A stretch of 64,000 bases of DNA from Isoetes taiwanensis. Taxonomy: Eukaryota; Streptophyta; Lycopodiopsida; Isoetales; Isoetaceae. Position 1 is the stretch's first letter, and each line of letters starts with the position of its first letter. Below, piece by piece: positions 35,483 through 47,598 of the stretch. The DNA lies in contig JAJEKV010000011.1 in the NCBI GenBank assembly GCA_021234155.1, forward strand, positions 372,001 through 436,000. Direction: 5' to 3'. Both the position numbers and the translations under genes were made by a program. The notes beneath the pieces are model-generated. The model was not told the origin of the DNA and ran no database searches. It saw only the letters and a program-made list of their open reading frames with translations.

Positions 35483-36929
35483 CGACTCACAATAAGAGGA
35501 AGTGTCAGAATCTAAAAATGGACCCTACAAGCCTCACAATCAACCAAAGTAAAGTTGTTCCAACCTGGGGTTTTGGACCTATTTCTAAGGGTATTATTTA
35601 ACTTTAATTTAATTTAATTTAGTAGTTTTAACGTTTGACTGCATCCCCCTTGGGATGTATGATGACTCATCACAATTCATTCTCTAGGTGATTTGGTAGC
35701 ATTGGTTGTCGTGATACAACGTTACAACACCATCCGACTGTCCAATGCAAATAAGAGGATGGGGTATGCCTGTCCCTATCCAGTGCAATAGCCCCAAGCA
35801 AGAGGTCTTAGGGCTATCAAGAGCTTAGTTCGTGGTGGTACGAATAGTATTGTGGCCATGGCGATGCCAGGTCCTGTTGCACCCATATGATCCTTCCCTT
35901 ATTCTAAAACTAGGGTTCCGCAATCAAATTTGCCATTCCCACTTGGTTTGGCAGAGTCATTTGGATGCAGAAAAATCCACATCAATGAGTGTGATCTAGC
36001 ACTTATTTTCATGTCCAGACGGTAGTAAGGGCAGTTCCCATGAATAAATAGTACATACAGAAAGCAATGGCTTAGTGTTGATTCATCTCTGCTAGTTGTT
36101 TACGGAATAATGATTGCTTAAGATCATACTATGGGCCGAAAAAACGGATTGAGGAAGATACCTCCACAATACAATTGTTAGTGGTTGCTTTTGGTGGAAA
36201 ACTAGATTCAGGAATTGCAAAGCTAGGTATTTGCTATGGTTAACTCTGTTGATAATAATGTGCAAGCTACATATCCAGACCAGTCTCTATTGCACAAGGG
36301 GAAGCTGGAAAAACTGGATCTATGGACAATTTGGATGAAGGGGAGTAGAATATCAAATCTATCCCATTTGTCATGATTACAATTGTTGCCGCTTAAGTTA
36401 ATGGCATGCAAAATCGATTACATCAGGTGGGCATAAGCATGCTACAGTGTACCTTAAAAAGTATTATTTAGTGACAAAAATACCTAAAAAATAAGCAACA
36501 TTAAACACATGGCGCTTATATAATGCCCCAGTAATTAATAAGTGTTTAAATTGGATTGATTCATTTTCACTTCCAATAGTACTGTCTTTATCTTAGCCTT
36601 CAACATTAACATGCTTTTGACTTTATGTTGAACTTTTAAATTAGTTTCAAAGAAAGAATAAGAAAACAGTACCTATTTCTGAAGTACCCAGTGTAGGTAC
36701 TTTGGCAGGTTCCAAAAGTGGACACTTGTAGCATGCTTATGCTAAGGCGTGAATGCTTTGTGATGATTCGACCATTTGTGAGAGGAAAAGTAAATGCAAA
36801 AGCCAAATGCTGATAACGGTGACACATCTTCAGAAATTATGTTAATATACAAATCTATCTATATAATATTCTTTATTCTACGAACTTAGACTTGAAATTA
36901 GATAATTGAATTTAATTGAATTGAATGTT

Positions 36930-37080
36930 TTTCTATCAACCATGGAGACCAATCGACCTATAGGACCCAATACAAAGGCGCAACAGGCGTATTACTGCTC
37001 GGATTAAAAAACCCTTGTCCTGAAGGTTTTTCGAGGGTAAAATCGTGCCAGCAATAAGACTATTGGACAATCTGTACAAA
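36930..37080 (-). mobile_element. LINE 3'-end remnant with conserved stem-loop
   Basis: On the minus strand this matches the 3' untranslated end of the LINE at 56857-57310: a stem (about 37057-37048 with 36998-36990), the loop block containing ggttttttaatccg (reverse of cggattaaaaaacc), then gggtcct and ggtctccatgg before a degenerate AT-rich tail. No coding part remains here. Confidence 0.6.
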
Positions 37081-39870
37081 TATACATGATGAAGTATATA
37101 TGCATGTTAAGTGTTTGTTTGAGGGCATATCCGAGCCCTCATATCCATTACTTCCTGAATATATGATCTCAATGATCGCGTCCTTGATTAGACATAGATT
37201 ATTTTCTAAGAAATTGCGTGTCTACGCTAAATTAGTTGACGTGTAATATATCAAGCTTTTGGATAGTTGTTTTGCCATTCCTGCATCATATTCCCTTCCT
37301 TGTATAACCACCACCTCACGGGTGACATCTCTCTTTTCCTCTTTGCCTACTTTTTTCCCACTCTCTTAGCATATGGGAGTCCATCTTTAAGCTCCATCGA
37401 CTATACTCAACTTCTTTTTGAATTACAGCAGCAATGTGCAAACCTTTATTTTCCAACACTTTTTCATCAATTCCAGCTGGAACTCCTACAAAAGATGCAT
37501 GATTGTGTAATCAGGACAATGCGGCCTTTAGAGAAAGATTCTATCGGATATTACTATGAGTTTTGACGGCTGTTCTTGAATTTTCTATCCATGTTATTAT
37601 ATATCTTTGCAAGTCAGGAATAACAAATGGAGAAAACTAGAGTAGAAACAACAAGATTTATCTTTCATTAACCAGAAAACAACAGTTACATTCTTTGAAG
37701 AGGCGTAGACTAGGCTGCATTTCCTTACACACCCGTCCATTTCATTTTTCATCTTCTTGGTCTGCACTATCATCATCAGTCTCATCATCGTCCATGTTTG
37801 CATACTAGCTTAAGTTCAACCTCCTATGGCTCTTTCCTGTACCACCTCTTTCTCGGACCATTATTCTACCTTTGGAACTATTCTTCTAATCCTATCTTGA
37901 AGAAAAGAATAGTTTATGGAATCCGGACCTGTTCGTGTCCATTCAGTGATGAGTTTGCTACTCTCCCGTGCGAACCACCGCTAGCTAACTTTTTCGCAGA
38001 AATGGCAGGGAGGACCGGAACATGCCACTGAAAAACTCTACAAAGACAAATTGCCAAGGGTGTATGTAGAGAAGGTAGGATGGGTAGTTGGTTAGATCTA
38101 GTATGGATCATACATGGGCAGTAGTTGGAGTCGGCGGCTCTCCCAGGGTTACCTAATCAATCCCTGGGGAAGAGGATCAAGTTGGGCCGAAAATTAAAAT
38201 TGGAACTGGCTCAATTTGCAGGAAAGGATTCTTCTAAAGTTTTGGGTCCGATAAGTGCGTGATAAACACCGCCAAAACCTAAAACTGCGGAAGCGCAGCG
38301 AGACCCAAGCACCCCCGATACGCAGACAAAGTTGCACGTCTCCAATTGGCATTGGAGGGTCAACGGATCGTGTTGTGTAGTTAAGTCCTCGACATCACCG
38401 GTTGTATTATAGGACCGAGGCCATCTAACCGCTTTGTTTTCTACATCATCTCTCCCATCAACAAAATGTATATGTTGAATGTCTGCATCAACATGGGCTA
38501 CATCAGTTACTGCAAATAGCTCGTCCTTGCTATCTTCGAAGTTGTCCTCGTCCTACATCCATGAAAAGAGATTATATCTTGTCCACTATAGCTGGACCAC
38601 TATTGCAATTGAAGAGTCGGCCAGTTGGAGAAGTCATATAGAAGTTTGCCAGCTTTCTTATGTAGTAAGCGGTTTCAACTAACATTATGTATGTACTTAT
38701 AGAAACCCCAATTCCTCTCTCTACTACTATTAGCGGATACGAAGGATAGGATAGTCATTGCAAAGGCATGTAACATATCTGTAACTTGCTCGTGGGCATG
38801 CCACCATGCATAGGATTCCATATTGGGCTCTTTTTTGTGACTCTCAAATGCAACATGAAGTTCCTCATCTGCCCATCTTCCACTTCAGTTTTAATACTCA
38901 GTTAATTCGGCAATGAACAATTTATAGTCTGGCCCATTGGGACCTTCTTCAATGAACCCATCATTTCTTTGTCTGCATGCTGGTTCATGTCCATGTCTCC
39001 ATGGGGACAAGGATGACCCGAAATACCATTGGACGGTAGTTTATGACTTGGTCTTGGACACCATGGGATAGTGTGGTCTATAGTCTTATGCTCGAGGACG
39101 AGCATAGTTCTAGTAGGAGAGATTGTAACGAACCTATGGAGATCGCTCGAGTGGATCTTAGTATCGCGTTCCCGAGATACCGACATAAATGGGTAGAAGC
39201 GACTACTCATAAACGTCTAGAAGTTTTTGCCCAGTTAGTTAAGGGCATGTCTGTTAGGAACATTACAATGTCATGGTTGTGTGGGTCTATGGTATGAGCG
39301 GCGCCATCAATATCATTGTATGACTTCTTCCATCAGACTTGAAAGTCCTTTAGCAGTAATGTGCACTTGGCATTTTCAAAGGGCATACCCGTCATGCTGC
39401 AAGAATGATTGAATTGGGTGCCAACATCTCTAAACCTTGCCAATGCTTGCCCTCAAAGAATCTCTGGTTTAATGGCATGACCCCAAGGGATGCACTTATA
39501 CAACGAAGGATACACCATATGCGTGCAGAGGGTGACGAAAAACACCCATCTATACAATTTTTTGAAAGGTAAATTCGACCTCTTCCATACAAAATTTACC
39601 CCAAGTATTGGCAAAAAAACTCCCTAACTCATATGTATATGTGTGAAAACAAAAAGACCCCGCTACGAGTCACTCAAGTACATACCCATAGTGAACCCTC
39701 CTCCCCTTCCCCCCTCTGCATGGCAAATAGGTTCCATGCCTCACAATATTTTGTATTCCTTTACAAAATGTCTCCTGCCCAATCAGTTCTTTGAGAGCAT
39801 TGGCTTGGTAGCAGTGTTTGAATGCATTCTTGCCATTTTGTCTCCTCTCCCAATCAAAGAACTCCATGTG
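37081..39870. other. Stretch without a recognised gene
   Basis: ORFs at 37267-37566, 37798-38031 and 39043-39297 carry no domain I recognise. Around 39090-39125 the text gaggacgagca, then aggagaga and ttgtaac, resembles the coding end plus purine tract plus LTR start of Gypsy elements, but no partner LTR or polyprotein was found. Confidence 0.4.
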
Positions 39871-39879
39871 AGATGATTC

Positions 39880-40570
39880 AATTACAACACGAGCACTTTT
39901 TTGAGACAGAATTGAAACCAAATTGGGTCTGACCAGGATTCAGGAGTGCTAGGGCCTTCAAATGTGATGACTTGTAGATAGCATAGAGTGACAACTTTGT
40001 AGTAATGAACTTCACCAGACAACGCATTTCTTGAATAGGATCCTTAAACCAAGTATACTGTGCGAACCAATCCTTGAGCAATAGGTTTAGGCAGTGACAT
40101 TGACAGTTGCAGCGTGCAAGCCTAGGAGCTCTGCCTCTAACATTGCACCTATTGGCATACAATAAGATGCATTATCCATTATGACCTGGAAGAGTTCCGT
40201 TGCTCCAAAGCTCTCTATCACAACCTTTCTCTTCCAATCTCTTGTCATCTAATCAGTTGTGGTCTCTACAGCCTTCAAAAACACTTCAGCACTTAGATAT
40301 ATGATCATGAAGTTTATGAGGTGGTCCTCATTTATATTTCCTTAATTATCAGTCATTAGTGAAGCGTGACTACTTTCTGTCACCCGACACTGATCGTCTG
40401 CACCCTCTTGACCATTTTCCCTTGTATTTCATTAACTATCTTATTATTGGATGCTTGTATGAAGCAACCTGAATGCTAGTCCTGCTTTAGCAACTTCTTG
40501 GAATGCTTCTTTCGTTGCCTTGTGTTCCAAGATATGTGGAGACAGTCCAGCATATATAAATGCCATGACC
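39880..40570 (-). pseudogene. hAT transposase remnant (DUF659 region)
   Basis: In minus-strand order: FIYAGLSPHILEHKATKEAF, then LINFMI with FLKAVETTTD (about 40340-40250), VIMDNASYC (about 40180), CHCLNLLLKD (about 40095) and LKALALLNPGQT. These follow the DUF659 layout of plant hAT transposases, where LINFL, VVTDNA and HCINLML blocks come in this order. Frames shift between blocks and a stop follows TTTD. It is dead. Confidence 0.65.
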
Positions 40571-40612
40571 TTCAATTGCGCCTTTGACTAATCGGAGGGG
40601 TGGCCAGGGAAT

Positions 40613-41180
40613 AAATTACTAATCGCATATTTCTTATTAGCCAGAATGACTTTAGCTAAACTTGCTCGATATTAATCCCAAAACTTTATGTGGTTTAGCT
40701 AAACTCTACACATTTTTCGTCTCATACTTTCTAGCGTTTAGCCATCCCAAAAGTTTCTATGGTATGGCCAACAGAAAATATTAAGCCAAAACACAATACT
40801 TTTTTTCAATATTTTCCGCTTATTTTAGTCATTTTCTTTGTGAAAACATTCTAAAATAATGCTAACTAGCAAAGTCTAGGACTCAAATTAATTCATAATG
40901 CTAGAAACTAAACTACTAATCATATATTTCATATATACTAGAATGATGTTAACTAAACTAGCTCAAAATTCATTCTAAAAGTTTCTATGGTTTAGCTAAA
41001 CAATACAAAATTTCACTCTCTTACTTTCTAGCGTTTGGCTAAAGAGCTCCAAGGTTGGTGCAGTCCCGAAAAAATTTAAGCTAAAATTATTATTTTTTCC
41101 CAATTTTTTCCATTTACTTTAGCCAATTGTTTTTGAAAATGTGTTAAAAAAATCGCCAAATAGCTAAGTTTAGCCCTTAA
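40613..41180. repeat. Tandem duplication, ~280-300-bp period
   Basis: Two units share aatgactttagctaaac-like starts, aaaagtttctatggt, ctttctagcgttt and a run ending in tagcaaagtctaggact or tagctaagtttagccct. The array abuts the LINE that begins at about 41190. Confidence 0.75.
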
Positions 41181-42016
41181 ATTATTCCATGGGTGGCTTG
41201 CCTGCCATGGCGGTGATGGAGCTCGACTTTTGCACCAGATCATTAGGCAGCTCATATATGTAGATAATATGGACCTCCTAGCCCACACCCCCAAGGCCAT
41301 GCAGCAGATCCTACATGCCTTGGATAGCTTCTGTTGGGCCATTGGAATGAGGGTCAATTTGGCCAAGACTAAGATCTTGCTTGTCTCATCTTCGCGCCAG
41401 CCAAGGTTTCACTCCTTCACTTATCAGAGGCAGAATGTGGAGGTGGTGCATACCTACAAGTACCTGGGTATAAAGTTCCCTACTACCACATACTGGGACA
41501 CTTTCATTTGATTGCAGGTGACTGTCAGTTGGAAGGCACGTTATGCAATGCAGAACAATAGCTATAAAGCAGAGTATGACTGGCCTCTTTGTCCCACTTG
41601 TTCAGGGTTTTGGTGGAACCTGTTCTTTTATATGGGTTCGGAGTCTCGGGTCCGGTCATATCCCTGGCCACGTGGAATGAATTGAAGCAGATACAGTTTT
41701 TGGCCCAGGTGCTCGAGGAGAAATCCACTGTTCTATATTAGATCCTCCTGCAGGAGACCCGTTTCTTACCTCTTCAGCGGGCTGCACTTGACCGCCACAT
41801 TATTTACTTTTAGAAGGTAGCGGGTATGGGCAATGAACGTCTCCCCAACCTGGCTTATACTGTGACCATAGAGCCGCAACACCTGAAGGCATGCTGGAAG
41901 GAAAGGCCAAATGGGGCGTACAAGAGCATAGGTGCATCCAAGTTGAAACTGAAGAGGACCAACCATCAGCTGCGGCAAATCTAGACTTGCTTCCTCAGCA
42001 AGCTTTGGGATACGGG

Positions 42017-45000
42017 CAGGGTTGCCCTTAAGGGGCGAATTTTAGCCCAATGGCTATATTTTGGTAATTTTTAAGAATGTCGTACGAAACCTTAGTAGAA
42101 TACTATTAAATATTGATTTTTGAATTTTCGCCAAATTTTGATGGTTCTTCTACTCATTTTTTTTTGTTTCGCCCTACATTCTTGGGCCGCCGTCTACGAT
42201 TTCGCCGCCATTTCTACCGAGGTGGTAGGCCGATCTGGTGGATTCGCCTCTTGACACCCTTCCATATTAGGTAATCTTTTTGCTAGCATGTTTGTGCATT
42301 CACAAAAGCTTCTGTATTCTTGATGCTACTAATTCGAAATAGGATTATGACTTTTTGGAGGATTCATCTTTGAGGAAAAAAATTGCAGCCATTACTACTT
42401 TTACATACAGGTCACAGCAAGATTCAGATATAGGACTAGATATATTTGTGTTTTTTTTAATTACTTCTTTCCCTAACGTGATGCTCATAATTTTGTAGTC
42501 AGGCTGGTTTGATTGTGGACAAATGCCAAATGACAAATGCATTGATTCTTGGATCTGATTTTTCACATGCAGGCCAGGGCTGCACTATTGGTATTGGGCC
42601 GTATAAGGTAATATTTTGTATATCTCATAAGCTAATCATAAGATTTAGACATTAAGCAAATTGATAAAATCTGAAACATTTTTTTGATTACTTTTGGGGC
42701 TCTTTTGTCTAGATGCATGTATTTTATCAGGTTTAGGCACAATCAGCTTGGTAAGATTCTGCAATTTTTTTGTTTATTTTGTTGAGGCTCTTATGTCTGA
42801 ATGCTCTTGATATGTGTGACACATGCAAACTTTGGTGAGGACGAACCGCTTTTATTGCCATATCCATAGAATTTTCTTGGTTGGTCCAATATGGGGTGCT
42901 TTGTAATGACGCCTAAAGGGCCGATTTTACTAATGGGCTAAAGGGTTGCAAGAAAAACATTTGCCCCATCTAGGCATTCGTTTCGAGACTTTGTAAGCCA
43001 ACCTAGAATTGTGAAGGTTACCAAGATTGTTCAAACTCGAGTTTGAAAACAAATTCAAAACACCCACCAAATCTAGCGAGGGTAAGTCAATCATAACATG
43101 AGTACTTGTATTGTAGTTAGAAGCTTGTTCATTGCGTTGTACACTCTAAAGGATTTTAGACATAATGTAGGCTCAAGTGAAAAAGGTTAAATATTGTTCA
43201 CGCAAAAACTGATTAAACTGTCTACATATTGCAAGAAGATTCAGTTTTTACGTACTTTTAAAATTTAGCAGTGACTTTGAATTTGAGATGGAACAATTGT
43301 AAATAGCATGTCTTGATATATTTAGTCTCTTCTAGTTTAAGACCCTTTGGAAACTCTAATAATGATATCCTGAATAGTTTATGAAGATGTAAACAACTCC
43401 TTCCCACACCCCCAGTTCAACTTTTGTTACTTAGCCTCGGAAATTTCGCTTCTCAACAAATGTATGCAGCGATCCTTTCTTCATAGATTTTTTTTCTTCA
43501 CCCACAAATTATGGCTCGATTGGCTTCTCCCGAGATCTATGTCCTTGATGCATAGAAGTGGGCGTAATGTGTATTCCCCTTCACCGGATGTAACAGAGAA
43601 TCCGCCTCGATATTGATCCGACATGGAGAATCACTTTGGAATCGAAGAATTTATTTATCGGGATGTGTTGATGGAAGCCATTGAAGCTGGAAAGAGGATA
43701 TGTGATCTACCAAAGGACATTATTTTCACTTCAAAGACCGATCCGTGCACAAATGACGGCAATGTTGGCCATGACACAACATCGAATGAAGAAGGTGAGT
43801 AATTAGTTATTTTGAAGTAAGATTAGGAGCAACGATCATACGTGTATTAGTAATAATTGTTCATATATACCTTGATTTGATGATTTGCCGTGGTTAAACA
43901 TGGGTTTGTTTATTCAGTTTTGTTTCTAAAGGCAGATGTAATTAGTTACAAAAGACAGCAGGCTGACATTTTTCTCCAAGATATCATTAATTAATGTCCC
44001 ACAAAGATTAAGTTATGCAAGAGTTCGACCTGGAAGATGAAGTGCATATTAATATTAATGTTAGCCTGCTTGTTAAGGATTAATCGCAGATGTCTTTGCT
44101 CTTGGGAAATGCAGTTATGGAGAACTTCAGGGCTTGAACAAGAAGGAAACTGTGGAGAAATTTGGAACTGAGAAAGTTATGGAATGGAGGAGGAGTTATG
44201 ACATCCCACCTCCAAATGGTGAAAGCCTTGCCATGTGTGCGTAACGAGCCAGTGCATTGCATTTTAAGGACAAGGTATATAATAAGTGGTAGAAAACCTT
44301 AGTATACAACAACTTCCTCAAATAAAAGGAGATTGCAGCATGCTCAAAGCTTTGAGAAAAGAGGAATATTATTATCTGAGCTTAAGTTGTTTTCGTAATC
44401 TCAAAAGGCTCATATTTAGATTCAGAAGCATTTACAATGTAACATTGCAGGTTGTTCCAGCGCTTGCAAATGGCAAAAACATTATGATTGCAGCACATGG
44501 CAACTCCTTACGAGCAATCATCATGTACCTTGATAGGCTGACACCACAGGAGGTATAAATTATTTGTTGGTTTTCTGGCCATAGCTCAGATTCTTGTCAT
44601 GACCACATTATTTTTGTTGCAGGTTATTAATCTTGAGCTCTCTACTGGAGTTCCCAAGCCTTAGTCTCTTCATTATTCTTTCATTAAAATTGTCGATTGT
44701 ATATAATAAACTTGCACAGGAGAACAAGGTGGATACAATAAGACTGCAAACTTTCTTATTACATACGTATGCATATAAATTGTTGTCTGTCTTGTGATTA
44801 TTACAAAAATTTGTTAAGACATTTGCATCCACAAAATAGAAAAATCATGATCGACATGATTTTCTATCACCAGTTCTGCTTGAAGAGAATCTTATGTTCT
44901 AAAATTCAACTTTACATCGCTTCTTCTCAAATAAGTATAATTGACTATAGAGACATGAATGTACAGTAAATCCGATTTGATGAGTAGGTTTACATCACAG

Positions 45001-45569
45001 TGGTTGTCTGTTGTTACTCACCTATTTGTCCCATCCCTAATATAGACCAAACTGAACATCCCTGTAGTTAATGAAGCATTATTGTACACTTTGAACCCTA
45101 CTATATCGTTCTTTTTAAAAAGATGTGTGTTTGATCATGCAAAAAAATTATACTACTATGAGGTTAACATTCTCTAGCATTCGGTTAGAAAAGCCATTTT
45201 ATGTAGCCATAAACTTCATCCCCAACCATTCCATAGTTCAATTGAGCAACCTTAAAGCATTGAAGAAGAAATAAGAGCCTCCCGAAAAAACCATTCCATA
45301 GCTCCTGAAAAAACCATAGACCATTTAAAAAAAGCAATGGGAATATATTCTAATATGCATGTCCATGTACTTTGTGTGCTCGACTAACTACGGGCAACAA
45401 AAAATTGTGCGGTTATTTAAAGTCTACATAGAAAAAATGTTCGCCTACATTTCTATGATTATAATTCGAGTCGGGAAAACATTCGCCAACACTACTAATT
45501 TCAAAAGCCTATGATTCGCCTGACTTTCTAAATTATGCCTATGCAGATTTGACCTTAAGGGCAACCCTG
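42017..45569 (+). mobile_element. hAT-type non-autonomous transposon carrying host gene exons
   Basis: The ends are CAGGGTTGCCCTTAAGG and its exact reverse complement (42017-42033 and 45553-45569). Both sides carry the 8-bp direct copy gatacggg (42009-42016, 45570-45577). CAGGG ends with 8-bp duplications define hAT elements. No transposase remains; the inside carries four exon-like blocks of phosphoglycerate mutase on the plus strand. The rest is AT-rich without motifs. It inserted into a LINE, giving a relative age order. This is a Pack-TIR-style element; the superfamily call rests on ends and duplication size only. Confidence 0.93.
43602..44663 (+). pseudogene. Captured phosphoglycerate mutase (dPGM-type) gene fragment
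   Basis: Cofactor-dependent phosphoglycerate mutase interconverts 3- and 2-phosphoglycerate through a phospho-histidine. Exon 1 (about 43602-43794) contains SILIRHGESLWN with the RHG catalytic histidine (43622-43624), EAIEAGKRI, and, after one frame change, IRAQMTAMLAMTQHRMKKV and a GTGAGT donor. A middle exon seems missing. Exon 44115-44274 gives [12 protein letters not shown] and [19 protein letters not shown], then TAA in place of the expected Glu codon. Exon 44451-44552 gives IAAHGNSLRAIIMYLDRL with the second catalytic histidine. Exon 44623-44663 gives VINLELSTGVP and then stops. Introns were taken along, so capture was at DNA level. It is not translatable into an enzyme. Confidence 0.88.
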
Positions 45570-46199
45570 GATACGGGTGCCCTTGAACATGTCAAGACAG
45601 CGCACTATAAGGTCCAGATCAACCTTATGCTTGCACATGGTATACAACGCTACCTCCAGCACATTTTCCGCTAAAAAAGAGTAGATTGATAGCTTCCATC
45701 CGCAAGGTGCACATCACTTGTGAATTGAGACAAGTAGATGGGCCCGGGAAACACGGGAGGATAGACTGTGTATGTGCTACCAACAGTGTGCTATTGAAGA
45801 TGAAAGCCACACTCTACAACATTGTCTGGCATTCAGTCACATTCGCGCCAACTATGCTCAGTTGATCCTCGCAGCTGCATGCATTGCTGGACACAATGTC
45901 AGTAGGCTCGCTAGCATCTTATCTCTGGGACATCATGGATGCCCGCACTCAGTTATGTCCTCAAGAGGCACGGAGACACATCATGATGTACCATTATCAT
46001 ATATCATTGTACAGTTTTGTCAATATACCTATTACTGCCCAAGTTTTTCCCTCGAAAACCCCTTTTTTAATCCTAGCATTAACATGCTTTGCTGTATTCC
46101 TTGTTTGGGTCTCATAGGCCAATTGGTCTCTGCGGACGATAAAAATGAATTCAATGCAATTCTAAAAAATGTATCATCCTTACCAACTCAAACATCCAT

Positions 46200-46990
46200 T
46201 CACCCTTAGGTGGTTGTGAATGCTTCCAATTTGTCCACCTGTTATCAATCGGTGATCATTCTCATGAGGTCCTTCTCCACATCCTCGCGTGTCAACTGGC
46301 GAAGCATAATAGGTGAATATGTAAATCTCGTAGCTACTAGCTTAACCAAAGCTCATTTACAAAATTTAGCAACCAATGCAAGCCCTAAGTTCTTTCTTGT
46401 TAAAAACGTGACGAGCTTTTCAGCATCAGTTGACAAGAACAGATTTGTTCCAATCAAGCTTATGAATGCCTTCAAATAATAAATCAAGGCAATGATAAAA
46501 ACAATGAGTATATCCCATTCATTGTAACACAATTGGATGCATTGTCAGTTATTACCTGCACCATGTTCTCTGCTTCTATTTCAAGTATAACATCTCACAT
46601 GGATCAAAAACGTAATCGGCATCCTTGAATTGGTCGCTAGCATCTACATTTTTCAGAAAACATGATCCTTGAATGGAAGATGCCAAAAAATTGATAGGAG
46701 GCCTTTTTCTTGAAATCTGACCAACTATCAGCACAAATGATGACTCTTTAAGACAATTTAGCCTACCATTTACAATTTTGTATTCATTCATAAGAAGCTA
46801 GCCTTTAAAAGATTGTAAGACAGTGGCATAACGCTTTTGGCAAGGCAACTCTAACTTTCACTGTCTTTCCAAAAGCATATGTACCAAACATTGTTGGCCG
46901 CATTGTATGGAATTGCACCTGCATAAAACCATCATGCTATTGCTTCATCTGCGTCTTTCCTGTACCGCATCTTGAATGCCTTTGTAAGTG
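46200..46990 (-). pseudogene. hAT transposase remnant, second copy (DUF659 region)
   Basis: Minus-strand order: ADEAIA, stop, WFYAGAIPYNAANNVW (about 46955-46880), then INFLASSIQGSCFLKNVDAS and QFKDADYVFD (about 46720-46600), MVQVITDNASNCVTMNG (about 46555-46505), and KLVATRFTYSPIMLRQL (about 46375-46325). This is the full block order of plant DUF659-hAT transposases with stops and shifts. It is a different copy from 39880-40570. It sits right after the 3' end of the plus-strand LINE. Confidence 0.72.
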
Positions 46991-47598
46991 GACCTAAGTT
47001 GGCATCGCTATCATCTGTCGATCTGTGCACTTACACAAGTCCAAGGTGTCAGATGGTTCAATATCAAGATCAATATAACCTGGATCTTTTTCTCTTCCTT
47101 TAACAACCACTTGCGTTCACAAACTTCCATGGATTTCTTCACAGGAGCTGGACAGCTCGTGCAAGAACCACTAACACCTCTTCCATCTTTGCCAAAAATA
47201 TGACCTCTAATTTTGATTGTTGTTGCAGATAACTCATAATTGCAATGTTTTTAGTTCACTCTGAAAGTATCTTTCCAATGAGCTTTGAGGATTTTGACTT
47301 TTTGCCATTCTATACATGAAAAAATAAGAAATCAATTAATAATAAAAGTGAAAATGAGTAACAACTTCTAAAATGACAACCAATACAACAAAAAGCAAGG
47401 ATGTAGACCATAAACACTGTTAACCAAGCAAGATTTATACATGCTTGTTGAGTAATTAACAGTAAAACTCCAACTAGAAATCCAAAAGCAAGCAATGATT
47501 GAAGCTTGAACTGCATGCTTGATGAGCAATGAATAAACAAAGTAAAAATCCAAGCTCCCAAGAAAGTAGAACTCTCAACTCAAAATGCAAAATCGCAT

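Larger units (their letters stand above)
29652..36764. repeat. Segmental duplication, copy 2 (partner at 1-7096)
   Basis: Colinear with 1-7096 along its full length and ending at the same shared text. This copy keeps the LPR gene and the small membrane-protein ORF in frame. 29652-32390 has no other convincing gene. Confidence 0.9.
41190..46150 (+). mobile_element. 5'-truncated LINE split by a hAT-type element
   Basis: The left part, 41190-42016, has reverse transcriptase motifs: YVDN (the YxDD box with the last Asp changed to Asn), VNLAKTK and YKYLGIKF. It then gives LLQETRFLPLQ-like and LNLAY-type C-terminal text in broken frames. The right part, 45570-46150, contains the cysteine/histidine C-terminal region (CYQQCAIEDESHTLQHC) and the 3' stem-loop near 46031-46090 before ggtctctg and an AT-rich tail. 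Excising 42017-45569 with one 8-bp target copy rejoins the two parts in order. Confidence 0.8.

Noticed and set aside
39043-39297. Gypsy retrotransposon 3' coding end plus LTR
   Set aside because: Only a short resemblance (gaggacgagca, purine tract, ttgtaac); no matching LTR, integrase or RT found nearby.
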